From positions 62,001-126,000 of the forward strand of contig NZ_BPTV01000003.1 of assembly GCF_019973375.1 (NCBI RefSeq): a stretch of 64,000 bases of DNA, given 5' to 3'. Origin of the DNA: Prevotella lacticifex. Lineage in GTDB: Bacteria > Bacteroidota > Bacteroidia > Bacteroidales > Bacteroidaceae. Of this stretch, positions 1 through 8,148 are shown in pieces. The notes under the pieces are model-generated. The model had not been told where the DNA came from. It searched no databases and was given only the letters and a program-made list of their open reading frames with translations. Positions within the stretch are counted from its first letter, which is position 1. Each line of letters begins with the position of its first letter. The position numbers were made by a program, and so were the translations under genes.

Positions 1-13
1 ACATTCTGCTATC

Positions 14-991
14 TCAATGCATATATTTGTTGACGAAAGAGCTTACGCAACGGGCATATTCTCCGGGATGCTTGTCGTAGCTGCGGGCATGACGTGCGTC
101 GGTAGCCACCCAAAGGCATTTTGGTGCAGGCTTAGCTTTGTAGAGTTCGTAGACCATCGCCGTCGGAACGAACGTGTCGTGGTCGCCATGAATAAGCAGC
201 ATCGGTCTTTGGCATTTTGCCACCTGCCGTATTGGAGATGCCTGACCGAATGACCATCCGTAACGCAACCGACAGAGCGCTGACGTGGAATACATCAGTG
301 GGAAATCGGGTAGGGCGAACCGCTCCTTCAACTGAAGGCTAAATTCATCCCATGCACTGGTATATCCACAGTCCTCTACAAAACAGCGCACATTATAAGG
401 TAATGGATCACCCGACAGGCACATAACCGTGGCGGCACCCATCGACACCCCATGGACGACGATATTTGGGACCATCCGCTTACCCTCAGCCTTTTCACAG
501 CCAAAGATATCCGTAGCTACAGCTATCCATTGCCTCACGTCCTTGCAGTCCTTCCAGCCCATCTGCTGCTCCTGACCATCGCTACGCCCGTTGCCGTGGA
601 GGTCGGGGAGCATGATTCCGTAGCCCATCTTATAGTATATATGCGCTATCGGCAGCATCGAGATGTAATCGTCGGTATATCCATGAACGAGCACGGCAAC
701 CTTATGATTGAACTTTTTCCTGTTGTTTGGCCATAGGTAGACGGCATGGTGGCGGTCACCGTCGGCGGCAATGACGAAGGTGTCTCTCAGTGCGTGGGAC
801 GCTCGAAGACTGTCGAGCCACAGGCTGTCACCAGGACAACGGTGCTTCATCAGTTTCCACATATATGCCTCATTGCGTCCCTTGTTGTGCGATGGCAGTA
901 GCGAATAGCTGAGCATATAGAAACTACCTCCCACCACAATGATGACGAACAGCACAATGATGGCCAATAATGGTTTAAGTAATTTCTTCAT
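14..991 (-). CDS. Membrane-anchored alpha/beta hydrolase
   Basis: Predicted serine hydrolase of the alpha/beta-hydrolase fold; the substrate cannot be told from sequence. Residues 5-25 form one hydrophobic segment (uncleaved anchor or signal), so the catalytic domain should lie outside the cytoplasmic membrane. Visible motifs are the HGYT oxyanion segment (about 103-106), the nucleophile elbow GVSMGA with Ser183, an acid in HGDHD (about 268-272) and the catalytic His in DARHAR (about 301). The length of 325 aa is typical of the family. Its ATG directly follows the stop codon of the upstream Nudix gene with no spacer, so the two are very likely translated as one operon. The fold assignment is firm; esterase, lipase or peptidase activity would be guesswork. 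Confidence 0.88.
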   Translation of the reverse strand: MKKLLKPLLAIIVLFVIIVVGGSFYMLSYSLLPSHNKGRNEAYMWKLMKHRCPGDSLWLDSLRASHALRDTFVIAADGDRHHAVYLWPNNRKKFNHKVAVLVHGYTDDYISMLPIAHIYYKMGYGIMLPDLHGNGRSDGQEQQMGWKDCKDVRQWIAVATDIFGCEKAEGKRMVPNIVVHGVSMGAATVMCLSGDPLPYNVRCFVEDCGYTSAWDEFSLQLKERFALPDFPLMYSTSALCRLRYGWSFGQASPIRQVAKCQRPMLLIHGDHDTFVPTAMVYELYKAKPAPKCLWVATDARHARSYDKHPGEYARCVSSFVNKYMH

Positions 992-1558
992 CTACCTCTC
1001 TATTACATTCATTAAGAAGTACTTATACAGTGGAGCAACCATCATTGCCTGATGAAATTCACCTTGCATCAGCATGTCGAAGACTTCCTTCTTCGATTTG
1101 AGCAGAACCTCCAAGTCCTCCGTGGCATCAAGATGCTGCCCTTCGGTCTTGGTCACCCCCTCAGCCAAAAAGCAGTGGCAGCGGTTGTTCATAGTACTGG
1201 AGTTTGGTGCTATTGTCATCAGCTCCGTCCACACACCGCCGGTAAAGCCCGTCTCCTCAGCCAACTCGCGCTGTGCGGCTGCCAACGGTTGTTCGCCTTT
1301 CTCGATGACTCCGGCCGGAATCTCCGATGAAATCTCACCAATGGCTTGTCGCCACTGCCGCTCAATAATCATCTGTCCGTCGTCGGTAATGGATACCATA
1401 TTAACCCAGTCAGGGTATTCAAGCACATAATATTCGTCATAAACGTTGCCGTTTGGCAGTTCGACAGAGTCGCGACGGGCAGTAAGCCACGGCCGCCGCA
1501 CTATATATTCGCTCGACAGCGTCCGCCATGCCTTTATTCCATTCTTTTCATTCGTCAT
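992..1558 (-). CDS. Nudix hydrolase (ADP-sugar pyrophosphatase-like)
   Basis: Cytoplasmic Nudix hydrolase of 188 aa, of the type that cleaves nucleoside diphosphate-linked substrates such as ADP-ribose. The complete Nudix box GX5EX7REUXEEXGU is visible at residues 83-105 (G at 83, REL around 97-99, EETGF at 101-105). The fold before it (LPNG, DEYYVLEYPDW, then IIERQWRQAI) matches the ADP-ribose pyrophosphatase group. It is clearly paralogous, over most of its length, to the Nudix half of the GNAT-Nudix fusion at 3941-4993. It sits between the GH28 gene and the alpha/beta hydrolase in a minus-strand run, with 21 nt to the former and none to the latter. The exact substrate is not resolved. Confidence 0.9.
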   Translation of the reverse strand: MTNEKNGIKAWRTLSSEYIVRRPWLTARRDSVELPNGNVYDEYYVLEYPDWVNMVSITDDGQMIIERQWRQAIGEISSEIPAGVIEKGEQPLAAAQRELAEETGFTGGVWTELMTIAPNSSTMNNRCHCFLAEGVTKTEGQHLDATEDLEVLLKSKKEVFDMLMQGEFHQAMMVAPLYKYFLMNVIER

Positions 1559-1579
1559 TCTCTTTTCGTCTTATAAAAA

Positions 1580-2986
1580 TCACAAGCTCTTGCCGTCAAC
1601 GCTCATATTGGTCACATCATCAGTGACGATAGCCTCCCGCCCATCAGGGCGAAGGAGCGAGAAAACGACATTGCGCAACACCAGACCATCAACGTGGCGG
1701 GCATATAGGCCATAGGCCGGCGTAGGTCCCGCCCACCGCGGTTCAGGATAATTCGTTCCCTGCTCCCTATAAACTTTACCCAAAGTCCAAGGTTTGCCAC
1801 CACCTCTATATTCTATTCTTATGTCGCTCAAGGAGATATTGCGCAGCGGATGCTGTGGCATTCCGGTACAGATTATTCCACACAGACTGTCACAGTCGAG
1901 CGCACACACATTATTTATTGATATATTGCCGCCATAGCTGACATCAGTCCGCTCCTTCGGTCCACGGTTGCGGCATCCCGTGGTGATGTAAATGGGGTAG
2001 TGGTGGACGTGATTCATGGTTATATTGCTGACCGTGATATTCTCCATCCGCCCCTGGTCGACCTCTTCGAAAGCCAATCCTGAGGAATACTCCATTGTGC
2101 ATCCCGTAATAGTGATGTTGCGATAGCCACCATTGCTCTCCGTTCCAAGCTTTATTCGTCCGCACACCCAATTGACCGCCTCGGGAATTTTCTCACCCGA
2201 CAGCAGTGTGCCGAGCTTATAACCGGTCACGGTACAGCCATAGATATTGATATTTTCGGAAGCCACAGGTCTTTGCAGAGCGTAGCTCGACTTAATGACT
2301 AAGGCATCGTCGTTGGGGGTATTGATGAGGCATCCGCTAACATTGACAAACCGGCAGCAGTCGATGTCGATTCCATCGCGGTTGGTGTCGATGGTCACAT
2401 TATTTATATATCCCCTCTCACACCCCGTGATGATTATCGCGAAATGGCCGCCTTTAGTTATGGTAATGCCCTCGATGGCAATATTCTTACAGTTCTTCAG
2501 GGCTATAGCCTTGTCGGCCTGACCTATGCTTCCGCCCTGAACAATCCCGGCTTTCTCGGTATCTCTCTTCGTCAGAGCACTGCCGTCGATGATTCCCCGA
2601 CCGGTTACGGCCACATTCACCTTTCCGTCGGCCCATATCAACGAGTTATGAAAGAACGTGTGACCACCGTCCTGATATTGCGGTCCGTCGAAAACCTCAC
2701 TTTTGTCATACGCCGCCCTGTCGGCCGTAGCCACGATGCGCGCACCAGCCTCGAGCCGCAATTCGATATTATTGTCGAGATGAATGCTCCCACAAAGATA
2801 CGTTCCGGCGGGCAATATCACCGTGCCACCACCTTGCTCCTCAGCCTTGGCGATTGCAATGTTTATATATTTGGAATCCAAGCACTTGCCGTCGCCCTTA
2901 GCTCCGTAGTCGCGCACGTTGTAGGTGGCGGCTCTGCAGAGAACAGCTGTCAGCAGACAGATAAGTATAAGAGATACTTTCTTCAT
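1580..2986 (-). CDS. Secreted glycoside hydrolase family 28-like protein (polygalacturonase fold)
   Basis: Right-handed beta-helix protein of the GH28 / pectin-lyase-like fold, expected to act on pectic or related polysaccharide outside the cytoplasm. I prefer the internal ATG at 2986, because it gives a clean signal peptide (MKK, then a hydrophobic run ending CRA) and a mature start ATYNVRDYGAKGDG, the usual opening of this family. An ATG 18 nt upstream (3004) is also possible. GH28 signatures seen are the NRDGID motif, the NDD pair (NTPNDDALVIKSS) and the RIK motif (GRIKLGTES). The canonical GHG motif between the last two is not recognisable; the corresponding stretch reads YKLGTLLSGEK, so activity may differ from classical polygalacturonase. 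The stop lies 21 nt before the Nudix start. Confidence 0.87.
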   Translation of the reverse strand: MKKVSLILICLLTAVLCRAATYNVRDYGAKGDGKCLDSKYINIAIAKAEEQGGGTVILPAGTYLCGSIHLDNNIELRLEAGARIVATADRAAYDKSEVFDGPQYQDGGHTFFHNSLIWADGKVNVAVTGRGIIDGSALTKRDTEKAGIVQGGSIGQADKAIALKNCKNIAIEGITITKGGHFAIIITGCERGYINNVTIDTNRDGIDIDCCRFVNVSGCLINTPNDDALVIKSSYALQRPVASENINIYGCTVTGYKLGTLLSGEKIPEAVNWVCGRIKLGTESNGGYRNITITGCTMEYSSGLAFEEVDQGRMENITVSNITMNHVHHYPIYITTGCRNRGPKERTDVSYGGNISINNVCALDCDSLCGIICTGMPQHPLRNISLSDIRIEYRGGGKPWTLGKVYREQGTNYPEPRWAGPTPAYGLYARHVDGLVLRNVVFSLLRPDGREAIVTDDVTNMSVDGKSL

Positions 2987-3007
2987 GTCGGGTTTCGTTA
3001 GCAAACA

Positions 3008-3637
3008 TCACTGCTCAGGCTGAAGGGTAATGACCTCGTCGGGAACATCATCGGAGTCGATAATGATATTTGATGTCTTGAGCCGCTTCACATTTTTAAT
3101 ATCTCTCATAACGTCAGCGATAGATTCCTGAACATCGTAGCCGGTGGAACCCTCACGGAAGTGCATGAGAACCGTCAGACATGGATGTTTGAGATGCTTG
3201 ATAATCTCAGCGGCCTCCTTCGAGTTGATGGTGAAATAGCCCGCACATGGCATAAGCACGACATCGGCACGCGAGAGCTGCGCATATTCGTCCTCATCTG
3301 GCAGGCGACCAATGTCGCCAAGATGGGCTATTGTCAAACCCGGCATTGTGATGAATGTAATATCCGACAGTCCGCGGTGGGTACCATTATGATGGTCGTG
3401 GGGTACGGTAATCTTTCTGATGTCGAAATTCAGCTTTCTGCCAGAGGTTTTCACTCTGTGGGCTGCATTATGGTCGCCGTGGCTATGCGAACAGCTCACG
3501 GCATCGGCAGTCAAGTCACTGGGCAACTGGAGTCCGGGTACGCTCCCGTTCTCATAAGGATCAAAGACTATTGATGAGCCACAGGCCTCAACTTTGAAGC
3601 AACTGTGACCATAGTAAGTAATGACAGCTTTCGACAT
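3008..3637 (-). CDS. MBL-fold metallo-hydrolase (UPF0173-like)
   Basis: Small (209 aa) metallo-beta-lactamase-fold protein, probably cytoplasmic since no signal peptide is seen. It starts TYYGHSCFKVE, continues to FDPY, then carries the metal-binding motif HSHGDH (about residues 51-56) and the later HLGDIG stretch (about 104-109) that supplies further ligands. The overall pattern resembles the UPF0173 / L-ascorbate-6-phosphate-lactonase-like group, but no substrate can be assigned. It is the first gene of the minus-strand run ending at 14; the next gene starts 3-21 nt downstream depending on its start. About 300 nt separate it from the divergently transcribed GNAT-Nudix gene. Confidence 0.87.
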   Translation of the reverse strand: MSKAVITYYGHSCFKVEACGSSIVFDPYENGSVPGLQLPSDLTADAVSCSHSHGDHNAAHRVKTSGRKLNFDIRKITVPHDHHNGTHRGLSDITFITMPGLTIAHLGDIGRLPDEDEYAQLSRADVVLMPCAGYFTINSKEAAEIIKHLKHPCLTVLMHFREGSTGYDVQESIADVMRDIKNVKRLKTSNIIIDSDDVPDEVITLQPEQ

Positions 3638-3869
3638 AGTGCTAAATTTTAGGATTTAAGTAATTCGATTTTCTAAATACAAAGATACAAAATTTTTCGA
3701 CGAAATCCAAATTTTTCTTCATTTTTCTTATTTTTTTACTCTGTATCAAGTAGTTACAAAGGCAGGAAAATCTACGCTTTACAACTAAATGTCAGCAGCC
3801 CCTCACCGATTGCCCGTTCTCCACCGGTTCCGGCAACATCAGCGATGGTGGAGTTAATGGCAAAATAGT

Positions 3870-3900
3870 TTTGGCAAATGAAAACAAAATCGTACTTTTG
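3870..3900 (+). promoter_or_regulatory. Bacteroidota-type promoter for the GNAT-Nudix gene
   Basis: TTTG at 3870-3873, a 19-nt spacer and TACTTTTG at 3893-3900 match the -33/-7 consensus of Bacteroidota housekeeping promoters (TTTG-N19-21-TAnnTTTG). The motif overlaps an upstream in-frame ATG at 3878, which argues that translation really begins at the ATG at 3941. Confidence 0.75.
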
Positions 3901-3940
3901 CACGTCAATTATTATTTTCAGAAAAACGGGAAGGCGACAA

Positions 3941-4993
3941 ATGACAATAATAAGAAGGATCCGTGAGACCGACAACAGGCGCATAGCCGAGATTATCCGC
4001 TGCGTGTTCGACGAGTTCGACATGCCGAAAACACACACCGTCTACGACGATCCCGACACCGACCGCCAGTATGAGCTGTTCCGCGACGAGCCATTGTCGG
4101 TGCTATGGGTGGCCGAGGCCGACGGCAAGGTGATAGGAACGTGCGGAGTGTATCCCACAGCCGGACTGCCAAAGGGATGGTGCGAGATTGTTAAGTTCTA
4201 TGTTGACTCTAACGCACGCGGTAAAAGCATTGGCAATCAGCTATTTGCGAAGGCTCTTTCAAGTGCCCGTTATCTCGGTTATACCACAGCCTACCTCGAG
4301 ACTTTCCCCCAGTTCGGCGGTGCGGTGAGGATGTATGAGCGTTATGGTTTTGAGGCTTTAGACCATCAGATTGGCAACTCCGGCCATACAGCCACAAGCA
4401 TCTGGATGACCAAAAAGCTCTGCGAGGCTGACTTCGCCGATGCCGACATGGAATGGGAGGTGCTCTCGACGCAGAATATCATCCACCGACCACATCTCGA
4501 CGCTTACTGTGAGCGGGTGAAACTGCCGAACGGAAAGATATACGACGAGTTCTATCATCTGCATTTCGCACCCGTTGTTTGCATCGTTGCCGAGACTCCC
4601 GACGGCAAGCTGATCATGGAACGGCAGTACCGCCACGCTGTCAGGGAGGTGCTCACCGAGATTCCTGCAGGAATCGTTGAGGACGGCGAGGACCCGCTGA
4701 CTGCCGCCAAGAGGGAGCTCAGCGAGGAGACCGGCTATGGCTCCGACGACTGGCAGCCGCTGTCGGTGGAATATGCTCAGGGCGGTGTGCAGGACAATAA
4801 GATGTACAGTTTCCTCGCTCGCAACGCCATTCCCGTCGGCGACCGCCATCTTGACAGCACCGAGGACATCAGCGTTCACCTCATCGACAAAGAGGAGGTG
4901 TTAGGAATGCTCGTCCGCGGCGACATCAGTCAGGCACCGCTGTCGCCGGCGCTGTGGAAGTATTTTGCGCTCTACACCGACTTACTGAGATAA
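3941..4993 (+). CDS. GNAT acetyltransferase - Nudix hydrolase fusion protein
   Basis: Two-domain cytoplasmic protein of 350 aa. The first about 160 residues are a GNAT N-acetyltransferase: VKFYVDSNARGKSIGNQLF is the motif A / acetyl-CoA pyrophosphate loop, followed by the usual YERYGF near the domain end. The remainder is a Nudix hydrolase with a full box (GIVEDGEDPL, then KRELSEETGYG). The Nudix half aligns by eye along its length with the separate 188-aa Nudix protein at 992-1558, including LPNG, the DE[FY]Y segment and the C-terminal kYF. Start chosen at 3941 because the promoter at 3870-3900 covers the earlier ATG. The nitroreductase gene begins 28 nt downstream, so the two are probably co-transcribed. 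Substrates of either domain are unknown. Confidence 0.9.
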   Translation: MTIIRRIRETDNRRIAEIIRCVFDEFDMPKTHTVYDDPDTDRQYELFRDEPLSVLWVAEADGKVIGTCGVYPTAGLPKGWCEIVKFYVDSNARGKSIGNQLFAKALSSARYLGYTTAYLETFPQFGGAVRMYERYGFEALDHQIGNSGHTATSIWMTKKLCEADFADADMEWEVLSTQNIIHRPHLDAYCERVKLPNGKIYDEFYHLHFAPVVCIVAETPDGKLIMERQYRHAVREVLTEIPAGIVEDGEDPLTAAKRELSEETGYGSDDWQPLSVEYAQGGVQDNKMYSFLARNAIPVGDRHLDSTEDISVHLIDKEEVLGMLVRGDISQAPLSPALWKYFALYTDLLR

Positions 4994-5021
4994 ACAAGAC
5001 ATTAAAGAATAATATATAGCT

Positions 5022-5747
5022 ATGACTTTAGAACAGATTTTGGAGCATCGCCGTGCGGTGCGCAAGTATGATAAGGACAAGGAGTTAGACACAGAGAAGG
5101 TAAAGGAGTGCATCCGACTGGCCACTCTCGCCCCCACGAGCTCGAATATGCAACTCTGGGAGGCCTATCACGTCACCGACCCCGACAAGCTACGGCTGAT
5201 GGCTGAGGCCTGTCTCGGTCAGGGCAGCGCCCGCAGCTGCAAGCAGATGGTCGTATTCGTCACGCGGCAGGACAAGTGGAAGGCTCATGCCAAGGCAGTT
5301 CTCGAAGCCAATATCGCGGAGATTCAAAGGAACAGTCCTGAAGACCGTAAGGCCCACCGCATAGACTTGCAGAAGAAGTACTATGCCAAGCTCATGCCAC
5401 TGTCATATAAGCGGTGTTTCGGGTTGTTGGGACTGGTAAGGAAAATCGTGGCACAGACTGTCGGACTCTTCCGTGCCATACCCCGCCAGGTTACTGAGGC
5501 CGACATGCGGACGGTGGTTCACAAGAGCTGCGCGCTCGCCGTTCAGACGTTCATGCTTTCCATGAGCGAACAGGGCTATGACACCTGTCCCTTAGAGGGT
5601 TTCGACAGTTTGCGCGTGAAGCGCGCCCTCGGTCTGCCCCAAGATTGCGGCATCAACATGGTCATCACCTGCGGGGTGCGCACGGAGGGCGGTGTCAGAG
5701 GTGAGCGCTACCGTCTGCCGTTCGACGAGTTCTACCATCAGGTATGA
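5022..5747 (+). CDS. Nitroreductase-family protein
   Basis: FMN-dependent nitroreductase-fold oxidoreductase, 241 aa, cytoplasmic. The N-terminus ILEHRRAVRKYD, then IRLATLAPTSSNMQLW, is the characteristic FMN-binding start of the family (R-S-x-R-x-F/Y and APTSxNxQ motifs). A later LPLEGFDSLRVKRALGLP-like stretch (seen as CPLEGFDSLRVKRALG) is the usual C-terminal signature. It is longer in the middle than minimal nitroreductases, with an inserted basic/hydrophobic segment around residues 105-160. It follows the GNAT-Nudix gene by 28 nt and precedes a conserved hypothetical gene by about 100 nt. The physiological substrate is not predictable. Confidence 0.9.
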   Translation: MTLEQILEHRRAVRKYDKDKELDTEKVKECIRLATLAPTSSNMQLWEAYHVTDPDKLRLMAEACLGQGSARSCKQMVVFVTRQDKWKAHAKAVLEANIAEIQRNSPEDRKAHRIDLQKKYYAKLMPLSYKRCFGLLGLVRKIVAQTVGLFRAIPRQVTEADMRTVVHKSCALAVQTFMLSMSEQGYDTCPLEGFDSLRVKRALGLPQDCGINMVITCGVRTEGGVRGERYRLPFDEFYHQV

Positions 5748-5849
5748 CAGCTACCGCATTGACAGCTGTGTTTGGCACATATCTTGCTGATGACTGACAT
5801 TGGTAATCAAACAATAGATTTCACGAAACAAGAAGAAAGGAAAACGAAA

Positions 5850-6416
5850 ATGGAGAAGAACAGTCAGACAGCTCCAACGAACAAGACCAAAGAGTATGAG
5901 CGCCTGTTCCATGCCGACCTCCACAACTACCTGACGAGCATCGGACTCGTCGACAAGCACTTCCCTGAGGCTCCCGATATCGAGGAGCGGTGGGCGAAAA
6001 TCGGCGAGAGCTATATGCCCGACGGCATACGGGAGTTCAACGGCTATCCCACAGCAGCCCTCGGATGGATGATGTATGTCGGTATGGCTGTGGCCAAATA
6101 CTGGGACCTCGACTGGGACCTCTACGGAAAAGTCGACGACCTCTACAGATACCTGCGCGACCGAATAGGGTATGACGACATGGACACTTACATCAGCGAG
6201 AAGGTGCTGCTGCTCGACGAGAAGGGTGTCGGCGACCTCAGAAAGGTCATCGGCGAGTGCGCCTCACGAACCTACAACACCCTGTTGCACCTCGGAGCGG
6301 AGCCCGGTTCTGCCGACGCGTTCTATGCTTTCATTGCCGCACTGCACATCATGTACCTCATGGGGAGCGCCATGCAACTGAAGGCTATGGGCTATCACAT
6401 GACTAAGATTCAGTGA
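5850..6416 (+). CDS. Conserved hypothetical protein
   Basis: 188-aa protein without signal peptide, rich in aromatic and acidic residues (WDLDWDLYGKVDDLYRYL around residues 88-105). I do not recognise a named domain. The C-terminal part is predicted helical, with a small hydrophobic stretch ALHIMYLMGSA. I chose the ATG at 5850, which is preceded by a purine-rich AGAAGAAAGGAAAA; the reading frame is open further upstream to 5772, but the first 26 residues of that version look like leader sequence. It is likely the last gene of the 3941-6416 operon, followed by the double-hairpin element at 6517-6596, which could end transcription. Confidence 0.75.
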   Translation: MEKNSQTAPTNKTKEYERLFHADLHNYLTSIGLVDKHFPEAPDIEERWAKIGESYMPDGIREFNGYPTAALGWMMYVGMAVAKYWDLDWDLYGKVDDLYRYLRDRIGYDDMDTYISEKVLLLDEKGVGDLRKVIGECASRTYNTLLHLGAEPGSADAFYAFIAALHIMYLMGSAMQLKAMGYHMTKIQ

Positions 6417-6516
6417 TAGAGGAGGGCGGAAACAGAGGGCAAAGTTGTAAAAATAATTCAAACAAAAGCACTATATAATCCCTTCTCTGTTACCCATTGA
6501 TAATCAGCGACTTACA

Positions 6517-6596
6517 AAACGGCCCGTTTTGCATTCTAAAACAGGCCGTTTCATCGTCTAAAACGGTCCGTTTCAGAAGCCGAAACGGACCGTTTT
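6517..6596. repeat. Double-hairpin intergenic repeat, copy 1
   Basis: Two consecutive hairpins with 7-nt loops. The first pairs AAACGGCCCGTTTT (6517-6530) with AAAACAGGCCGTTT (6538-6551), one mismatch. The second is a perfect 15-bp stem, AAAACGGTCCGTTTC (6560-6574) with GAAACGGACCGTTTT (6582-6596). Related copies lie at 18160-18252 and 31170-31275. Here it lies between convergent genes (6416 and 6844), so it may work as a bidirectional terminator. Confidence 0.85.
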
Positions 6597-6701
6597 GCAT
6601 TTCCATACTGACTACTGAAAACAGCACTGTAAGAAAAACGGAGAATTCAACCCTGCTGTAAATAAGAATGACAGGATTTCTTTATTACGGAAAAGTTGCA
6701 G

Positions 6702-6709
6702 TATCTTTG
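6702..6709 (+). promoter_or_regulatory. Orphan -7-like element
   Basis: TATCTTTG followed by TATCCGACAAAATAC looks like a genuine Bacteroidota -7 element and start region, but the only reading frame after it (ATG at 6732, 77 codons) has no recognisable features and runs into the 3' end of the convergent HAD gene. It may be a promoter left from a lost gene, or drive an antisense or small RNA. Confidence 0.3.
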
Positions 6710-6843
6710 TATCCGACAAAATACTAAGCTAATGAAGCGACTTGCATGTCATATATCGAAATCCACAATAGAGGAACTGCGTTCCGTTCCCTGGCCCGGC
6801 GACGGGAGAGCGAAAGCCGCAGCACAGACGATGAAACGACGGG

Positions 6844-7461
6844 TCAGAAGAGCTGGAGCCAGTCGTCGAAGTGTTCGTTTCGGAATACAGTCCAGCCCAC
6901 CGTCTGCCGTGCCGAGGCACAGTTGTCGGGGAGATCGTCTATATATAATGTGTCGGCGGGATTGATACCTGTCTGTCTGACGACTTCCTTGTAAATCTCA
7001 GGGTCGGGCTTCTCGAGGTGCATCCGCTGCGAAAGGAACAGCCTGTCGAAATAATCGTCGACGCCATGACCATCGTAGGGGAATAGATTAGCGACACAAT
7101 AGTCCCAATGGATATCAATGGTGTTGCTGAGAAGGAATACCTTCTTGCCCTCTTTCCGCAGACGGAGGAGTATCTCCTTCTTCCTGTCGGGAATTTCGAC
7201 GAGCATCGCGTTGGCGGCATCGACTATCTGACGGTCGGTGATGGGCAGTCCCGACAGGGATCGAATCGCATTGCAAAACTGTGAAGTACTGATGAGACCA
7301 AGCCCAAGATTGTGCATAAGTTCATGACCTTCAGGATGTTTCGCTGCATCGAGAAACTCGCCGAGACCAAGGGCAGCGAAGGCTTTCATGCATCCGTCGC
7401 TATCGAGACGCACAAGGACATCACCTAAGTCGAAAATAATATTGCTGTATTCTTTATTCAT
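6844..7461 (-). CDS. HAD-superfamily hydrolase (subfamily IA)
   Basis: Cytoplasmic HAD-like phosphatase of 205 aa. Motif I is IIFDLGDVLVRLD (nucleophile Asp at about residue 11; the second Asp of the classical DxD is replaced by Gly, as in many FDLG-type members). Motif II is FLLSNT, motif III the Lys of EKPDPEIY and motif IV LYIDDLPDN. The helical cap domain lies between motif I and II (about residues 15-95). The length and motif spacing match IA hydrolases related to epoxide-hydrolase-N / beta-phosphoglucomutase-like proteins. A -7 element lies 23-30 nt upstream of the start. No neighbour suggests a substrate. Confidence 0.9.
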   Translation of the reverse strand: MNKEYSNIIFDLGDVLVRLDSDGCMKAFAALGLGEFLDAAKHPEGHELMHNLGLGLISTSQFCNAIRSLSGLPITDRQIVDAANAMLVEIPDRKKEILLRLRKEGKKVFLLSNTIDIHWDYCVANLFPYDGHGVDDYFDRLFLSQRMHLEKPDPEIYKEVVRQTGINPADTLYIDDLPDNCASARQTVGWTVFRNEHFDDWLQLF

Positions 7462-7483
7462 AACGATATGTTCTTTCCGACAT

Positions 7484-7491
7484 CAAAGGTA
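7484..7491 (-). promoter_or_regulatory. -7 element of the HAD hydrolase gene
   Basis: Read on the minus strand this is TACCTTTG, a match to TAnnTTTG, located 23-30 nt upstream of the ATG at 7461. A correctly spaced TTTG at -33 is not obvious. Confidence 0.55.
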
Positions 7492-7586
7492 TAAAGAAAA
7501 ACTGAAATAGTACATCACAAATTGCATTTTCCTGCATCATGGCTGGAAAGGAAACTTATAACTCATTATCACATAGGGCATTAACA

Positions 7587-7907
7587 ATGACAAAGATTAT
7601 AATCGTAAACCGACATCTCTTCCGTGGTGGATATTATGCAATAACGCTCTTCGGAGTGGTCTTTGCCCGTCGGGAGCTCACAGCAAAGGAAATTAATCAT
7701 GAGCGCATCCATGCCGCCCAGCAGCGCGAACTGCTCTATCTGCCGTTCTTCGTCTGGTATCTCGTGGAATGGCTTTTCCACCTCGCGAAATTCCGCCGGT
7801 GGACAACAGCCTACTACCATGTCAGATTCGAGAGGGAGGCCTACGAACACGAGAGCGACCTGCATTATCTTGAGTCCCGGCACCACTATAACTTCTTACG
7901 GAGTTAG
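7587..7907 (+). CDS. Small HExxH-containing protein (putative metallopeptidase fragment family)
   Basis: 106-aa protein starting MTKIIIVNRHLFRGG. It contains HERIH (HExxH zinc-binding pattern) in EINHERIHAAQQRELLYLP, followed by a hydrophobic aromatic stretch (FFVWYLVEWLFHL) and then FEREAYEHE, where the Glu could be the third metal ligand. Such short one-motif proteins are common in Bacteroidota, but I know no demonstrated function. An ATG 48 nt upstream (7539) is in frame, but its extra 16 residues look unrelated to the domain, so I chose 7587. It is convergent with nrdG, with a strong hairpin between them. Confidence 0.72.
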   Translation: MTKIIIVNRHLFRGGYYAITLFGVVFARRELTAKEINHERIHAAQQRELLYLPFFVWYLVEWLFHLAKFRRWTTAYYHVRFEREAYEHESDLHYLESRHHYNFLRS

Positions 7908-8017
7908 TTTAAGACATCCAAAGGCCAATCAATTGAATCACAATATATTGGGAGTAATTATTCGATTATATCTTTAATTGCTTTCAACGATATATTTTCC
8001 ATATCGAGAATGTAAAA

Positions 8018-8073
8018 AAAGATACTCTAAACGACTGATCTCCACCTTGAAACCTATCGTTTAGAGTATCTTT
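8018..8073. terminator. Bidirectional hairpin terminator
   Basis: A perfect 17-bp inverted repeat, AAAGATACTCTAAACGA at 8018-8034 and its complement at 8057-8073, with a 22-nt loop and A/T runs on both flanks. It lies between the convergent genes ending at 7907 (plus) and 8149 (minus) and can serve both. Confidence 0.8.
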
Positions 8074-8148
8074 ATTATAAGCTTGTAGATAGCAATCTAT
8101 AGCTTTGATGGCGTATTTTTGGCGTTTAAAGCGTAGTATAATCGGCGT

